From Diorhabda sublineata (lineage: Eukaryota; Arthropoda; Insecta; Coleoptera; Chrysomelidae), in the NCBI RefSeq assembly GCF_026230105.1, contig NC_079485.1, positions 12,780,872-12,844,871 on the forward strand: a stretch of DNA of 64,000 nucleotides, given 5' to 3'. Shown piece after piece: positions 12,801-22,458 of the stretch. A model generated the notes under the pieces. It saw only the letters and a list, made by a program, of their open reading frames with translations. It was not told the DNA's origin and did not search any database. The first letter of the stretch is position 1; every line of letters begins with the position of its first letter. The translations under genes and the position numbers were made by a program.

Positions 12801-14950
12801 CGATCGATTCGTATTTTATTTTCTTCACCCATATCCATTGCATATTGTAGGTATATATGCTTATTTGGCCTAAATAATTTAAGTCAAATTTAAATTTCGC
12901 TTGCCAGATTTTAATGAAATAAACATAAACACTTATTTATATATACAAATGTGAACTGAATAAAAAGCTTGTAAAAGTACATTTTTTAAATCTGGGGGCC
13001 TCATTCAGCTTTGCCGCCCCGAGCCTCTGCAAGGCTTAGTCCGCCACTGCTCTGAAGACCATAACTTGATTATCTAAATGTATGTCAGACAGAGTAATGT
13101 CAGTATTGGGGTAGTGATAGCAGTAAACAATGTGATCAGTATAAAGCTTCTATGTGTCGAAAGTTTTATTCATATTAAAAATATGTAAAAATAAAAGAGA
13201 TAGTTACCTCTTTTCTATTATGATTTAATGTTTTCTTGATTCCGGAAATGCCAACAAAAATAATAATAATCTGAATCGGATAGTTTATCGAGTATTAATA
13301 TTGACGTGGGATAAACTAACTGAATAGTATTTAAATACACATGATAGCTCTGCTCTGATTTAGGGTCTCTATTGATTCAGCTAAGAGTGATTTTTCCAAA
13401 ATTTCAAAAGCTTGCTTAACAGTACCCAAGCTAGACTGTTTCCAATATATATTCCATTTCTTCTCTTATAAAATTCAGCTAAACGTCGTGTCCCTCAAAA
13501 ACAGTTTTATAAGAAAAACAAGTTTACGAATATGTATTACCTCATATTTTCATTCACACAATTTTATAACACTTTCTATGAATAATTGTCTGGACTATCA
13601 AAAATCAATTGTCCAAATATTTTCAAGCAGTTAATCAAATAGTGACCTCATCAACAAAACTAACATTGACAATGTTTGTTATCAATATATTTATATTATA
13701 TTTGTTTATTGTATTTTTTAGTTTAAGAAAAGTTAAAATGGACCAACGTAAACTAATGGATAATGCCAATACGATAACAGATATGGCCAAGGTAATAATC
13801 AAATCAATATTTACTTCGGAATATTATTAGTATAGATACAAAAATGACTACAAATTTTTCTCATTTTCAGACACAAAATACTGTATATGAAATAGTATCG
13901 GACATGAGCACAAGACAAGACAGTCTAGAAGATAGGTTAACAACAATGGAAGAAAAGTTACTAGCTCTTCAAGAGCAATTAGAGTTATTACCTGAATTAA
14001 TTGCTACCAGAATACAGACTCAAGTAAATATTTTGTAACCGTTTCCATATCTTCCAGATACTAATATCCCTATCTGTATTATTCAATAGTTTCACAAGCA
14101 TTTGATTGATCTTTGAACATATACTTACTTCCGTTTCTCAACTCCTCTATATAATATTATAGATCCTCAGACAGTAGTGAACGTTTTAGAATGAAAAAAA
14201 ATGGTTAACTCGATCTGAAAGAGCGCCTATCATGACCATCTAACACACTGAATAAATATTTTATAATACAGTTCGACAAGCTTTAAAATTCCTGCACAGC
14301 TTGCAATTTCGTCGACTCAATAACGCTCACTTGCAGCTCCTCGTCGATGTCAAAACGCCATATTACTAACCAGAAGTTCATTGTTGGAAACAAGTGAAAA
14401 TAACTAGGACTATAGGCCATATCAGGGAAAACCTCCCATTTGATTCGAGTGCAGTTCACCTTGTAGGATCGAGAATTGTCGTGCACAAACAAAACGTTGT
14501 TGTCACTTTTTCTCGAGCGTTTGTTTTGAACTGTTTTCATCTCGAGCAAAGTATGACAGTGCCTTTAGAGTTGATTATGGCACAAAAAGAGGAATCTGTT
14601 CTGTATTCAACCTTGGAAATGGTGTTCACAACTGGCGAGATTTTTTATTATATTATATTGTATTTTATTAAAAATTTGAGAGTCCAGCTCGTTGTAATGC
14701 TTAAACGCTGACTAAAATGCAGCGCACAAATTTATTTTTATTTCATAGAATTTTTGGGTCCCAATCATACATATTTATTTGGAAACTATTTTAGCAAGAG
14801 AAAATGGAACAGCGAAGAAATTTCCTTCATCCAGAGTCAGCTGCCGGACTCCAGCAAGCACGAAGTGTTCCACCTGCTTGTCCATGGCCAGGTCCAACAT
14901 TGTTAGGGAAATCTGTTATTCCACCACCAGCAACAACAGGACAAAGTTGA
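2779..14950 (+). CDS. SK: SK small-conductance calcium-activated potassium channel, 3' half (partial gene)
   Basis: Six exons with consensus splice sites: 2779-2914, 10171-10281, 11125-11254, 13722-13791, 13871-14023, 14795-14950 (stop TGA). Exon 1 encodes 'RFHDEEHANLLNAMWL' and the potassium selectivity filter 'SVGFGDIVP', then the start of S6. Exon 2 completes S6 (GAGCTALLVAVVSRKLEL) and begins the calmodulin-binding region (AEKHVHNFMMDTQLTKR). Exon 3 continues it (KNAAANVLRETWLIYK). Exons 4-5 hold 'KMDQRKLMDNANTITDMAK' and a C-terminal coiled coil (SLEDRLTTMEEKLLALQEQL). The last exon ends in a proline-rich tail (PPACPWPGPTLLGKS). In this family calcium binds through constitutively attached calmodulin and opens a potassium pore that follows calcium entry with hyperpolarisation. 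The exons for S1-S5 lie left of the window. A polyadenylation-type AATAAA follows the stop at 14973. The introns (7.3 kb, 0.8 kb, 2.5 kb) are loaded with transposons, but no exon is damaged. Family assignment is firm. Confidence 0.94.
3300..5826 (+). pseudogene. non-LTR retrotransposon (LINE) copy 1, ORF1 plus endonuclease-RT, 3' truncated
   Basis: It lies in SK intron 1, in the same orientation as SK. After a GC-richer leader (3320-3410), ORF1 at about 3510-4100 encodes a coiled coil and a nucleic-acid-binding region in two frames: 'EEERLENVEREMRRDNVI', 'VDLEADLVECYRIGGFKI', then after a frame change 'LKCTNIWINEDYSKKVQ'. ORF2 starts near 4190 with an APE-type endonuclease (MAPWNIRTMLAMGKMEEIA; DMNAKIGKEDYLR; GSGNQIDHVLILKRRSK). 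It continues into the reverse-transcriptase N-terminal region (NKTGGPDELVDELIKYGG; PREWSTRLIIPVLKGG; NNYRGISLLNTVYKI) and stops at about 5820, before the catalytic YxDD box. Frameshifts and a TA expansion in the linker make it dead. The clade (RTE, CR1 or a relative) was not settled. Confidence 0.9.
5184..5238. repeat. TA microsatellite inside LINE copy 1
   Basis: About 27 TA units in the linker between the endonuclease and RT domains of the LINE. It creates artificial poly(Ile-Tyr) reading frames on both strands that should not be annotated as genes. Confidence 0.97.
5827..6626. other. SK intron segment, no recognisable gene
   Basis: No exon or known element was identified between the LINE truncation point and the gypsy LTR. 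A 70-codon minus-strand frame at 5870-6082 has a hydrophobic stretch but matches nothing I recognise and probably arises by chance or from an unknown repeat. A short perfect palindrome, CCAGGCTTAGCCTGG, lies near 5916. Confidence 0.5.
6627..7008 (-). repeat. 3' long terminal repeat of a Ty3/gypsy element
   Basis: Read on the minus strand, a segment of about 382 bp starts TGTTAGGAAATC and ends GAGACAACA, that is TG...CA with a short terminal palindrome (TGTT/AACA). It is immediately preceded by a polypurine tract, AAGAGGGGGTAA (7009-7020), the usual primer for plus-strand synthesis next to a 3' LTR. AATAAA signals occur inside it. The boundaries are inferred; the 5' LTR is not in the window, so LTR identity cannot be compared. 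Confidence 0.65.
7009..8680 (-). pseudogene. Ty3/gypsy pol fragment: integrase and C-terminal region
   Basis: On the minus strand, in element order: 'GGHPGVKKTLHRVR' with upstream 'RQLVIPRKRVGEVLKKLHD' (8549-8334), the integrase zinc-binding region. Then 'CKKCMICATSNTPHHKRKAP' and 'PFDRIALDIAGPF' (8321-8200), giving the HHCC cysteines and first catalytic aspartate. The core is then deleted and the frame rejoins at 'NGSIGKTPVKIQFGHERR' and 'EDYVILLRRRMDDIH' (about 8080-7914). Near 7860-7660 follow 'WEDPYIIKKRVNYVIYR' and 'GKSKVVHLNLLGP', the chromodomain-like tail. The 3' LTR follows at 7008. Protease, RT and RNase H are absent. Stops and the core deletion make it non-functional. Confidence 0.88.
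8690..9063. other. SK intron segment, nothing recognised
   Basis: AT-rich sequence between the gypsy fragment and the MITE. A 66-codon plus-strand frame (8769-8969) resembles no known family. Confidence 0.5.
9064..9354. mobile_element. MITE, about 290 bp, with 38-bp terminal inverted repeats
   Basis: The left end, TAATTATTATGGAGGATAGA, continues with GGTAAGGAGAACCATCTC. The right end, reverse-complemented, reads TAATTATTTTGGAGGGTAGA followed by GGTAAGGAGTACCATCTC. That is 3 mismatches in about 38 positions. No coding frame lies between the arms. The element sits in SK intron 1. TA or TAATTA-like target preference is possible but the duplication cannot be separated from the palindromic ends. 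Confidence 0.8.
9765..9849. repeat. TA microsatellite, about 42 units
   Basis: A perfect TA run in SK intron 1. It generates spurious Tyr-Ile open frames in both forward phases. Confidence 0.98.
10580..10625. mobile_element. possible mariner terminal inverted repeat (one end only)
   Basis: ATACGAGGCATGTGAGAAAA followed by GTAATGGGACTGAG resembles the common ACGAGGnnTGTnnnAAAAGTAATG ends of mariner elements. No transposase frame and no matching second end were found nearby, so this is a degenerate solo end or a chance match. Confidence 0.4.
11331..13145. mobile_element. palindromic hammerhead-like insertion, copy A (split by a hAT element)
   Basis: The left part (11331-11584) starts GTTGGAATTTCTGTTG, has the family motif ACACTGTTTACTACTACCAC, and on the minus strand at about 11559-11508 reads CTGATGA, a stem-loop (CATAAC ... 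GTTATC) and then ACACGCATC. The right part (13050-13145) reads CTCTGAAGACCATAACTTGA, then TTATC, ATGTCAGACAGAG and GTAAACAATGTGATCAG, the sense arm. The hAT element at 11585-13049 interrupts it exactly at the CTCTGAAG core. The outer parts match copies B-E. The likely origin is a Penelope-like retroelement terminal region. Confidence 0.8.
11585..13049 (+). mobile_element. hAT DNA transposon, internally deleted, with terminal repeats and 8-bp target duplication
   Basis: The left terminus is CAGTGGCGGACTAACAGG. The right terminus, reverse-complemented, is CAGTGGCGGACTAAGCC, giving a 14-bp perfect inverted repeat. The flanking 8 bases are TTCTGAAG (11577-11584) and CTCTGAAG (13050-13057), a one-mismatch 8-bp target-site duplication as expected for hAT. 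Inside, plus-strand remnants include 'SSLEHFEDPTIANLDTRYK' (about 12030-12095) and 'ERLANLAVLSIERKISKEID' (about 12640-12705), the C-terminal dimerisation region of ZMYM/hAT-type transposases. Stops and large deletions remove the catalytic core. At 12440 a TAGGGGTGGGCAAA sequence could be the end of another nested hAT element. Confidence 0.92.
14283..14530 (-). pseudogene. mariner transposase C-terminal fragment in the last SK intron
   Basis: The minus-strand open frame reads 'VLFVHDNSRSYKVNCTRIKW' and continues with 'PDMAYSPSYFHLFPTMNF' and 'FDIDEELQVSVIES'. The HDNxR box holds the second catalytic aspartate and YSPxxxHLF the third-acid region of mariner. The third-acid motif appears as 'SPSYFHLF' rather than the usual SPDLAPSDYHLF, so it is damaged. 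The N-terminal half is missing. Confidence 0.88.
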
Positions 14951-15955
14951 GTTACTTGTGAAAGCCATTTATAATAAAAAAGATCTAATTTTAGCTGGGC
15001 ACCGTGGATTAAAAAATTTAATACCTAGCATTTCTAAATTAATTCAAATGTCTAGTTAAAATCCTTGAAAACATGATGAAACGACGATAAATAAGTTTAA
15101 CTATGAAAAGGTGAAATTATCATTGGGAATTTCTAAGTTGAATTTGGTCTATAAAGCCCTATTTGAGAAAATTAAAATACACTCAATACAGTATACTGTT
15201 TTTCATTTCATTACGATAATTATCCAAATAATATAATTTAGAGAAACTTTGAAGTTAGCTTTGACTTGTCAATGATATATTCTACGGAGGAAAAAATAGA
15301 ATTGATTTTAAACTTTTTCGGCAGATCATGTTTTCGTTGGGACAGTGTGTGCTTGTATATTGATGAATGAGAATAATTAAAACAAAAAATGCTATGAGTG
15401 AAGTATACCAGTAAATTATTTTAACTAGCGAGTTCAATTTGCGAACATTTTATAACATTGATATAGGAAAGGAGTCTAAAGAAAGTTTCTTTCGTTAATT
15501 TTTCAAATTCAAAAAACTAATGGCGGTAAGAAATATTATCGAAGCGTATTCCATTCGTCATTTGTTCCTTTCATTTGGAGAATAAGACTATAGGGTATTG
15601 TATGCTTTAGTTGTTTGCATTTTTTTAATAGAAGTTCGGATTTATTCTGGAAACCAAATAAGGGAAATATATCAGAAGATTAATATTCTTTTGAAGTTTT
15701 GATTTTCGGAAAAAGTTTTAGTCTTATTGTTTTAAGATGTTTTGCGTTATTTTTATACGTACTTCAAAAATTGCTGGTAGGTATTTCAGTTATTATTGAT
15801 AGAGTAATTAGAACAACGAAATAACGCCTTTGCTCTCACTCATCAATTTAATAACTTTATATTGTAATTTTATTAGATGATTTCACTATATGGATATATT
15901 CATTTGTTTTATAGAAATTATCATGGTTATAATTGAATGGTATAGTGGAGTAGAA
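14951..15955. other. SK 3' flank, no gene recognised
   Basis: AT-rich sequence after the SK stop, probably containing the 3' UTR (AATAAA at 14973). No coding or repeat signature was recognised. Confidence 0.6.
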
Positions 15956-15957
15956 AA

Positions 15958-16575
15958 TATACAGTGTGTTCATAAAGTAATGTTACAGTCATTTGAAATT
16001 AAAATTTTTAAAAATTTATTTACCGAACAGAAAAGAATAATGATTCTAATAATAAGAAGTTATGGCGATCGTAAAAAACTTACCAACCAAATTACCAAAA
16101 CTACAGTTTGAAAAATTGTACAATTATTGAAGAAGAAAGTTCAACTGGAAATAATAGACCTAAAACTATATGATTAAAACTGCAACTAAAAAGGATATCC
16201 TTGGATTTTAGGCAAAGTTGTGTAGTAACCTTAAATTGTACAGTTAATCGCCGAAATTTCAGATACTAGTCTTAGATGCGAAAAACAAAGGCTATTTAGA
16301 GTCAATTTTTAGATGTATTTTTAGCATTATCAGACCATTCTTTGTGAAAGCCAATTTGAATGAATCAAAGTATTTAGATTTGTTAATAAATCGAATAGTT
16401 ACAACAATAATAAATGTTCCTTGTTTAAGTCTTAGTTTAATGATATTTGGTTCTAGCAAGATGGTTTATCACCACACTTTAGTGTTGCTGTTCGGAATTA
16501 CTTAAATGTATTTTTCCAATACAGATGAATTGGACAAAAGGTCCAGCCAGATCTTCCGGTCAATCACGTTTCTGG
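15958..16575 (+). pseudogene. mariner/Tc-like transposase remnant
   Basis: The left end begins near a terminal-repeat-like ACAGTGTGTTCATAAAGTAATG. The N-terminal frame reads 'LFTEQKRIMILIIRSYGD', the helix-turn-helix start of this transposase group. After several stops the C-terminal part reads 'QDGLSPHFSVAVRNYLNVFF' (about 16459-16520), the second catalytic aspartate box (QDGAxPH type), then 'IGQKVQPDLPVNHVSG', corresponding to the third-acid region. Multiple stops and an internal deletion show it is inactive. Confidence 0.8.
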
Positions 16576-17062
16576 TATATATATAAGATTAATTTGTTCT
16601 TGTTAATTGACAATTGCAAGTACAAATGGATACGTTAATAACTGTAAATCAGACCAGAAAAATAGGAAATGGTTCGACAACGACTATAAGAAAGAAATGA
16701 AAAAGAAAGAACATATTAAACAGAAAATGCTGCAAACGAGTGCTGATGAAGATAAGAAACAGCACGATAAGCAAAGAAGAATAACGAAAAATATGTGCAG
16801 AACAAAAGGAGATAGGAAATGCAGTGAAGATAGATTAGTGAAGTTGAAAAAAATAAATGAACAGAGCCACAGAAAAACAATTTTTATTAGATACAAACAA
16901 TAGAACATAATAACATATGAAGATGGAATGGTGGAACGAGTACGTCCAAAAAATGTTAGATACAGAAAATGAGAAAGAAACATGAAATAGTGATTTTAAT
17001 GCCGAAAAACGAAGAAATAATACAAAACAAAAAAACGGCGAAATTTATTCAGAACTTATATG

Positions 17063-17064
<2 letters not shown>

Positions 17065-17153
<89 letters not shown>
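17065..17153. repeat. compound TA then GA microsatellite
   Basis: About 29 TA units followed by about 15 GA units, inside the RT region of LINE copy 2. Confidence 0.97.
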
Positions 17154-17155
<2 letters not shown>

Positions 17156-17296
17156 TGGAAGTGACGTTCTAACAAACAAAATCCACCAATTGTTTAAAAG
17201 TATATGGGAAAATGAGGCAATGCCGGAGGCATGGAATATCGCAATAATGATGTCAATATTTAAAAAAGGACGACTGTGCGAATTACCGAGGAATTA

Positions 17297-17491
17297 CTGA
17301 ATACACTGTTTACTACACCAATACTAACAATTACACTATCTGACACGCGTTTAGACAACTAGTCTCTGAAGACGATAACTTGGTTATCGAAACGCGAGAA
17401 TCGAACAGTCTAATTGTTGTTGTGTTGGTGTAGTTGTAGTGTAAACAGTGTATTCAATATGAATATCGCCAACGGTTCCAGAAATTCCAAC
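17297..17491. mobile_element. palindromic hammerhead-like insertion, copy B, with 14-bp target duplication
   Basis: This is a complete unit. The left arm (17297-17362: CTGAATACACTGTTTACTAC ... ACACTATCTGACACGCGTTT) is inverted relative to the longer right arm (17363-17491), which reads TCTCTGAAGA, CGATAACTTGGTTATCG, AAACGCG, and later GTAAACAGTGTATTCAATAT and CAACGGTTCCAGAAATTCCAAC-type sequence. It is flanked by TTACCGAGGAATTA (17283-17296) and TTACCGAGAAATTA (17492-17505), a 14-bp target-site duplication with one mismatch, lying in the LINE RT motif 'NYRGIT'. The CTGAAGA/GAAAC core is intact here but the cleavage triplet is changed to ATC. Confidence 0.88.
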
Positions 17492-17560
17492 TTACCGAGA
17501 AATTATTCTGTCGTCACAAAGTGTACAAAATAATGACAAAGTGTCTACATTGTAAAATGT

Positions 17561-20500
17561 AAGATTTCGAATTGAAAGATCCATAACAGTCAAATATCTT
17601 TGACGGAATATACGAGTACATTTAGTTTATATTATATTTATAAAGAGTGAAAATTTCCCATTTTTATATTTGAACCTACCGAGTTTCTTTTTACGCAGTA
17701 AGGTCTCAAATTATTAGTATTCAATACAATTAGTACGCGTGTATTTCATACATGTGTGAATAACTTTATGAACAACGAAATATCAATGAACAACATGCTT
17801 TCTAAATAAAAATATTATCTTCCCATCTACTGGACTCCACATGATTATAAATTGAATAAGTATTTGTAAAAAGACAGATTATCATGAAAAGGGCAACTAT
17901 TCAAACGATGTACCTAATAATAAATTTTAGAATTCAAAAACTAAGGAAGAAGAAATTGTTTTTTTTTACTTAATTAATAACAAACTATAATGATAAATGT
18001 AGTAAAACTATGAGGACCACTTTATCAATCAATTGAAAATCATCTTATTGTGACCTAAAAACAAACATTTCCAATGATCTTATTAAAAAATATATAACAA
18101 TTATTAATAAACTTAAAAAACTTTTCTATTCTTTCTGAATATAGCACGTAACAAACTATGTTGTGATTTTGTTATGTGATTGTCATTTCTTAAAATATAG
18201 TACAAATAACTTTTCTATCAAGATTCACACTTGTACAAATAAATGTGGAAAGAAATTTTATAGGTCATTAAGTAAATACACACTAGTTGTAATAAAGTAC
18301 TAGTTTATTTTTATTATTTATATACCAATTATAAGATCACCTTTTAAGAAAATTTGAAATTTTTTCTAGGGTTAAGACCATGATAGCTATTAAAAGGATA
18401 TAATACTTTATACCTATTACAAAGGTAGTTACAACCTCACTAAACCTTAAAATGTGCCTAGAAATGTATAATTCTTTGTATAACCAAAACGAAATACAAC
18501 TACCTCATCTTTAAATTTTTAAAATAGTAACACCACATAATTCTGTTATTATGTGTAAGCTATAATCTCGTAAATTACATAAAAAATAAAAATTTGTTTA
18601 TATAATACCGATTCGTACCAATATTCTTATTTCATACCTTGGATTATTTCACATATATCGATCCAGTATATTTGTTTTAAGTATACTCTGAGAGTTTAGA
18701 AATATTACACCTAGAAGGAATATTTTGCGGACCTTAATTTCTGTAGACTGTGCCTTATATCGATGATGAAATAATAATATTTACAAAAAGTCTCTGGAAG
18801 AGGGTGTAATTGTACAGTCTCCTCCCCATCAAATCCGACATGTACGTTGGAATTAAAATCTGGTGATCAAAGTGTCCACAGCAAAATTTAACATCAGCTT
18901 CTTGGACAAAGATATACAGCTGTCTTACTGCCTAGAATCAATACCAGTGGTGATCGGCTACCTTTCTATGGTACCTAAACACGATCATTACATAAGAAGT
19001 TCTACTCATATAATACGTACTATGAATTTTAAAAATGAACGGAGGATTCCATTCTCAATATAAGTATTGCTACTAACGATGCCTAAAATATTTTTCATCT
19101 CGTATAAGTGTTTTCCGAAACTGGAGGTAAATAGGTAAAGTACTAATTCAACTTTCAGTCGCTACAACTTCAGTTTGAACTGAACGCATCAGTGCTAATT
19201 TTTTTAGCTACTTTTGAAAGTTTTACTATTTGAAAAATAAGTATTTCACATTTCCCAAAAAAACGCTTGCAATGTGCAACATTAGAATTATCGTTCGAGT
19301 GCCAAGTATAAATATAAATTCTTCCAAATGGTTATGAAAATACAAATTAGACTAAAGGCACGGTCTATTATTGATAACTACAACAATAAACATAGGTTTA
19401 TTTCATCACTATAATACAATAATTAACAAAATTAGCTTTATGACAAGATATTTATAAATTAACGCCTTTATGAATTCACATTTTAACTTTGTATTTACAT
19501 TAGTAAATGAAATTATTGAATTTTCCAATATATCCACGTTGCCAGCTACGATGAATTTTAGAGCCTTATATTACAGTATTAGTTAAAACAGAATCACTTT
19601 AGATTTAGAATGTATCGCCTAAATTTGAAATACTATAATCATATGTGTTCACTTTTGATGTCGATATTCCCTTAATTATTATCGATAGTCAAACAGAGAC
19701 CAAAAATCTCAACTCATGTTAAAATTTTATCATTAGATTTAAAGGCGTATCCTGGTCAAAACCGAAGGGAAGTACTCAACAGTTTTCTGAATTACAATGT
19801 CTTCTTGAAGAAGAAAAATTTTCCGTATCTGGAAAAAAATATATAAAAAAATGAGTATATCGTATTTTCCAAAAAACAGTCTTTGGTTATTAGTTCAGGC
19901 CACTTGCTTGCACATCTTCTAATAATTGCTCCTTGTTTACAAATACATACTAACGAATATCCAGCATTGTTAATCCATTAGTCCTCCTTAACTATTCATT
20001 GGATTCCTTGTTGTGACCTAAATGAACTCCCGATAGTTTTAGCGGTGAAAAGTTGTGAAAGTGAAAAAATCTTTGTGTTCTTATTCGATTCATCAAATGA
20101 AACCTGTTTAACCAAAGAAAAATGTCAACGGAAACAGCACAAAAAGCACATTTGACCCGTCTTGCGTAAGCTCACCATGATTAATATGTATCTAACAGAT
20201 AATTGAATTACCTCTTGAGATACTTAACATCAGCCGTACAATCATAGTATTTCAGTGGACGCTTTACATTCTCAGTTTGCATAGTTCTTGTCATACCAAT
20301 CACTTTCCCAATATCGTCTTCAATTTAAGTTATCAACAGTAATATAAGTTACAGTGGCAAGAAAAATAGAAATAATAATAAGGGTAACTAATAATTATTA
20401 AATGTTTGTTACTCAGATTGACACCCTCTGCTGAAAGGTTGCTTTGCAGATTTGCACTTACAACTGCAACATTACCTACAACGTTTTTTGCGATGAACTA

Positions 20501-21948
20501 TCCACGTATAACTTTTAAACTCGAACAGGGCGAGCAAGATCTCAATTCTCTACTGTTCGCAGAATGATAATGTAAGCCGAAATAATTGTTTTTGAGTTAA
20601 TTGGTGATTTCCATATTCCATGGCCCTTCATATCTTATTTTTATTTACAAAATAGTAATAATCCATTAAATAAATGAAATGAATCGTTTTATAACGTATT
20701 CTAGTTTAGTACGCTAATAAATATAGATATATACAATTTCGAAAATAAACCTATTTGATGTTTGAATATTTTATTATATTTCAAGTACATGATTAGCTCA
20801 CAAAATGATTATAGTATTTTACCCTACCCATAATTCAACGAATTGTACATACATATTATACACAAAATAAAACTGATATTATTTACATATAATAAACCAA
20901 TTATATATTGTTGAATGTGGATTTTCAAATGAAAGCCCAGAGAACTGCGGTCATCAATATATTAACCATTAACCCTATGTTTCGTTAGTCAAGCAACTAT
21001 AGACTATTCGCAACGTGAGGGAAACTCTAAAATTATTTTTTAAATTACCTATGAAACGAAATCATATGTTTGAACTGATTCTCACAAAATCCGATTTTAA
21101 GGGCATCAAACAAATATTTCAGCGAAAAATATAAACACATTTAACCTTTTGATTGAATTACCTAGTATACCGTAATCCATATTCCATTTGATTTGAAGAT
21201 CTTTTATTAACATGACAGAAAAAAAATTAATAATGTGCTTGGCAACCCCGTTGCTGAATACACGTCTAAGCATCATAAAAAATAGGTGATCAATATTTTC
21301 ATCTGTCGATACATTATTCCAAGCAAATGATTTATATGGCATCATTAAAATGATGCGTAACTGTCATATTGCCCATAATAAAGAGAAATGGTGATCAGCT
21401 ACCATAAGCAACAGACCCCACAGAATTACTCCAATATTCCAGTGTACATGCCATTCAACATCCAACCCAATATGTATCACGTGTCGCAATTCAGAGTTCT
21501 CATACGTACTTAAACACAATCAGAATGCATCGTTGAATACGATATAATGTCTGTCTGGATGTCTGTCTGTCTGAAATGGATAATAAACCAAAATAGGCGT
21601 GCAATTTATAGCTAGTTGAGTATACTGTAGGGTGATACTTTAGAAGGACCAGTTTCAAGATTCAAATATCACAGAAAACCTATGAAATTTATTTTGTACA
21701 AGGTAGCATTTTAAAAATGTCATTCTTTGTGATATATCGTTGTCTCTAGAAGAAAAAAAATTGACTTGGAGTGATTAGTCTTATTTTTGAAGTCTGCGTA
21801 GGTGACAGTAGTAGAGTCCTCCGTCAAAGAAATGAGACACTTCATCTAAATTGTCTGAAACTAAAAGCTAAATTATCGGTTAGATTTTATACATGGTATT
21901 GTCAATATCGATAAATATTTAAACATTCTTAAGCTATTTGTTACCCAC
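17561..21948. other. gene-poor AT-rich intergenic DNA
   Basis: No exon or transposase motif was recognised over 4.4 kb. Short frames at 18863 and 21106 have no family features. A (GTCT)n-like short repeat lies near 21550-21577. Confidence 0.55.
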
Positions 21949-21975
21949 AAATCCTCCCAAATCGTGGGAGGATTT
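21949..21975. repeat. short perfect hairpin
   Basis: AAATCCTCCCA and TGGGAGGATTT form an 11-bp perfect stem with a 5-base loop. In a eukaryotic intergenic region this is not evidence of a terminator. Confidence 0.6.
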
Positions 21976-22458
21976 TATATACCACAAGACGGAGGTGTGA
22001 ATCATAGTTCAAATTGATTTAAAAACAACACACATTCTTAGACAAAGTCTCAAACAGTCCTAACCTACCGTCCTCATAAACTCTGTAACATAAGATATGA
22101 ACGATGTGCGATATCGTGCAAGATTAGTAGAAGAATTGTAAGCTAGGCTTGGAGAAAAATTCACATTAAAAGATTGTGAAACTTGTAAATATAACGCCCA
22201 GGATAATCCATGCCGTTATCAAAACTAACGTCCTTATTATGCAATGGTTCGTTAACGTTTGTGAAAACATATATTATGTTTGAGGTTTACTTATATATAG
22301 TTATTGTTTTCATCGATTTTATTATTCAAAATAAGTCATAATTAGTGAACAAAGGCTAAACGAAAAATTAAAATAAAAACTGTTATTACATAACATGCAA
22401 TAAAGAGGTGAGGCACTTGAAAAGGTAAGGGGCGGCTCGTTAACACATTAGGTATATT

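Larger units (their letters stand above)
16600..17560 (+). pseudogene. LINE copy 2: endonuclease-RT linker and RT start, interrupted by copy B
   Basis: The plus strand reads 'SDQKNRKWFDNDYKKEMKKK' (about 16650-16710), the linker after the endonuclease as in LINE copy 1 (NDWFDTECTMKIKEKKE). After a TA/GA microsatellite, 'VLTNKIHQLFKSIWENEAMP' and 'AWNIAIMMSIFKKGR' (17165-17275) match the RT N-terminal region. The next motif, NYRGIT (17280-17298), is cut by a 195-bp insertion (copy B). The LINE resumes at about 17492, where 'KVYKIMTKCL' can be read at about 17518. The rest is missing. Confidence 0.82.

Noticed and set aside
21949..21975. Hairpin resembling a rho-independent terminator
   Set aside because: The DNA is eukaryotic, there is no gene upstream and no T-run of the right kind.
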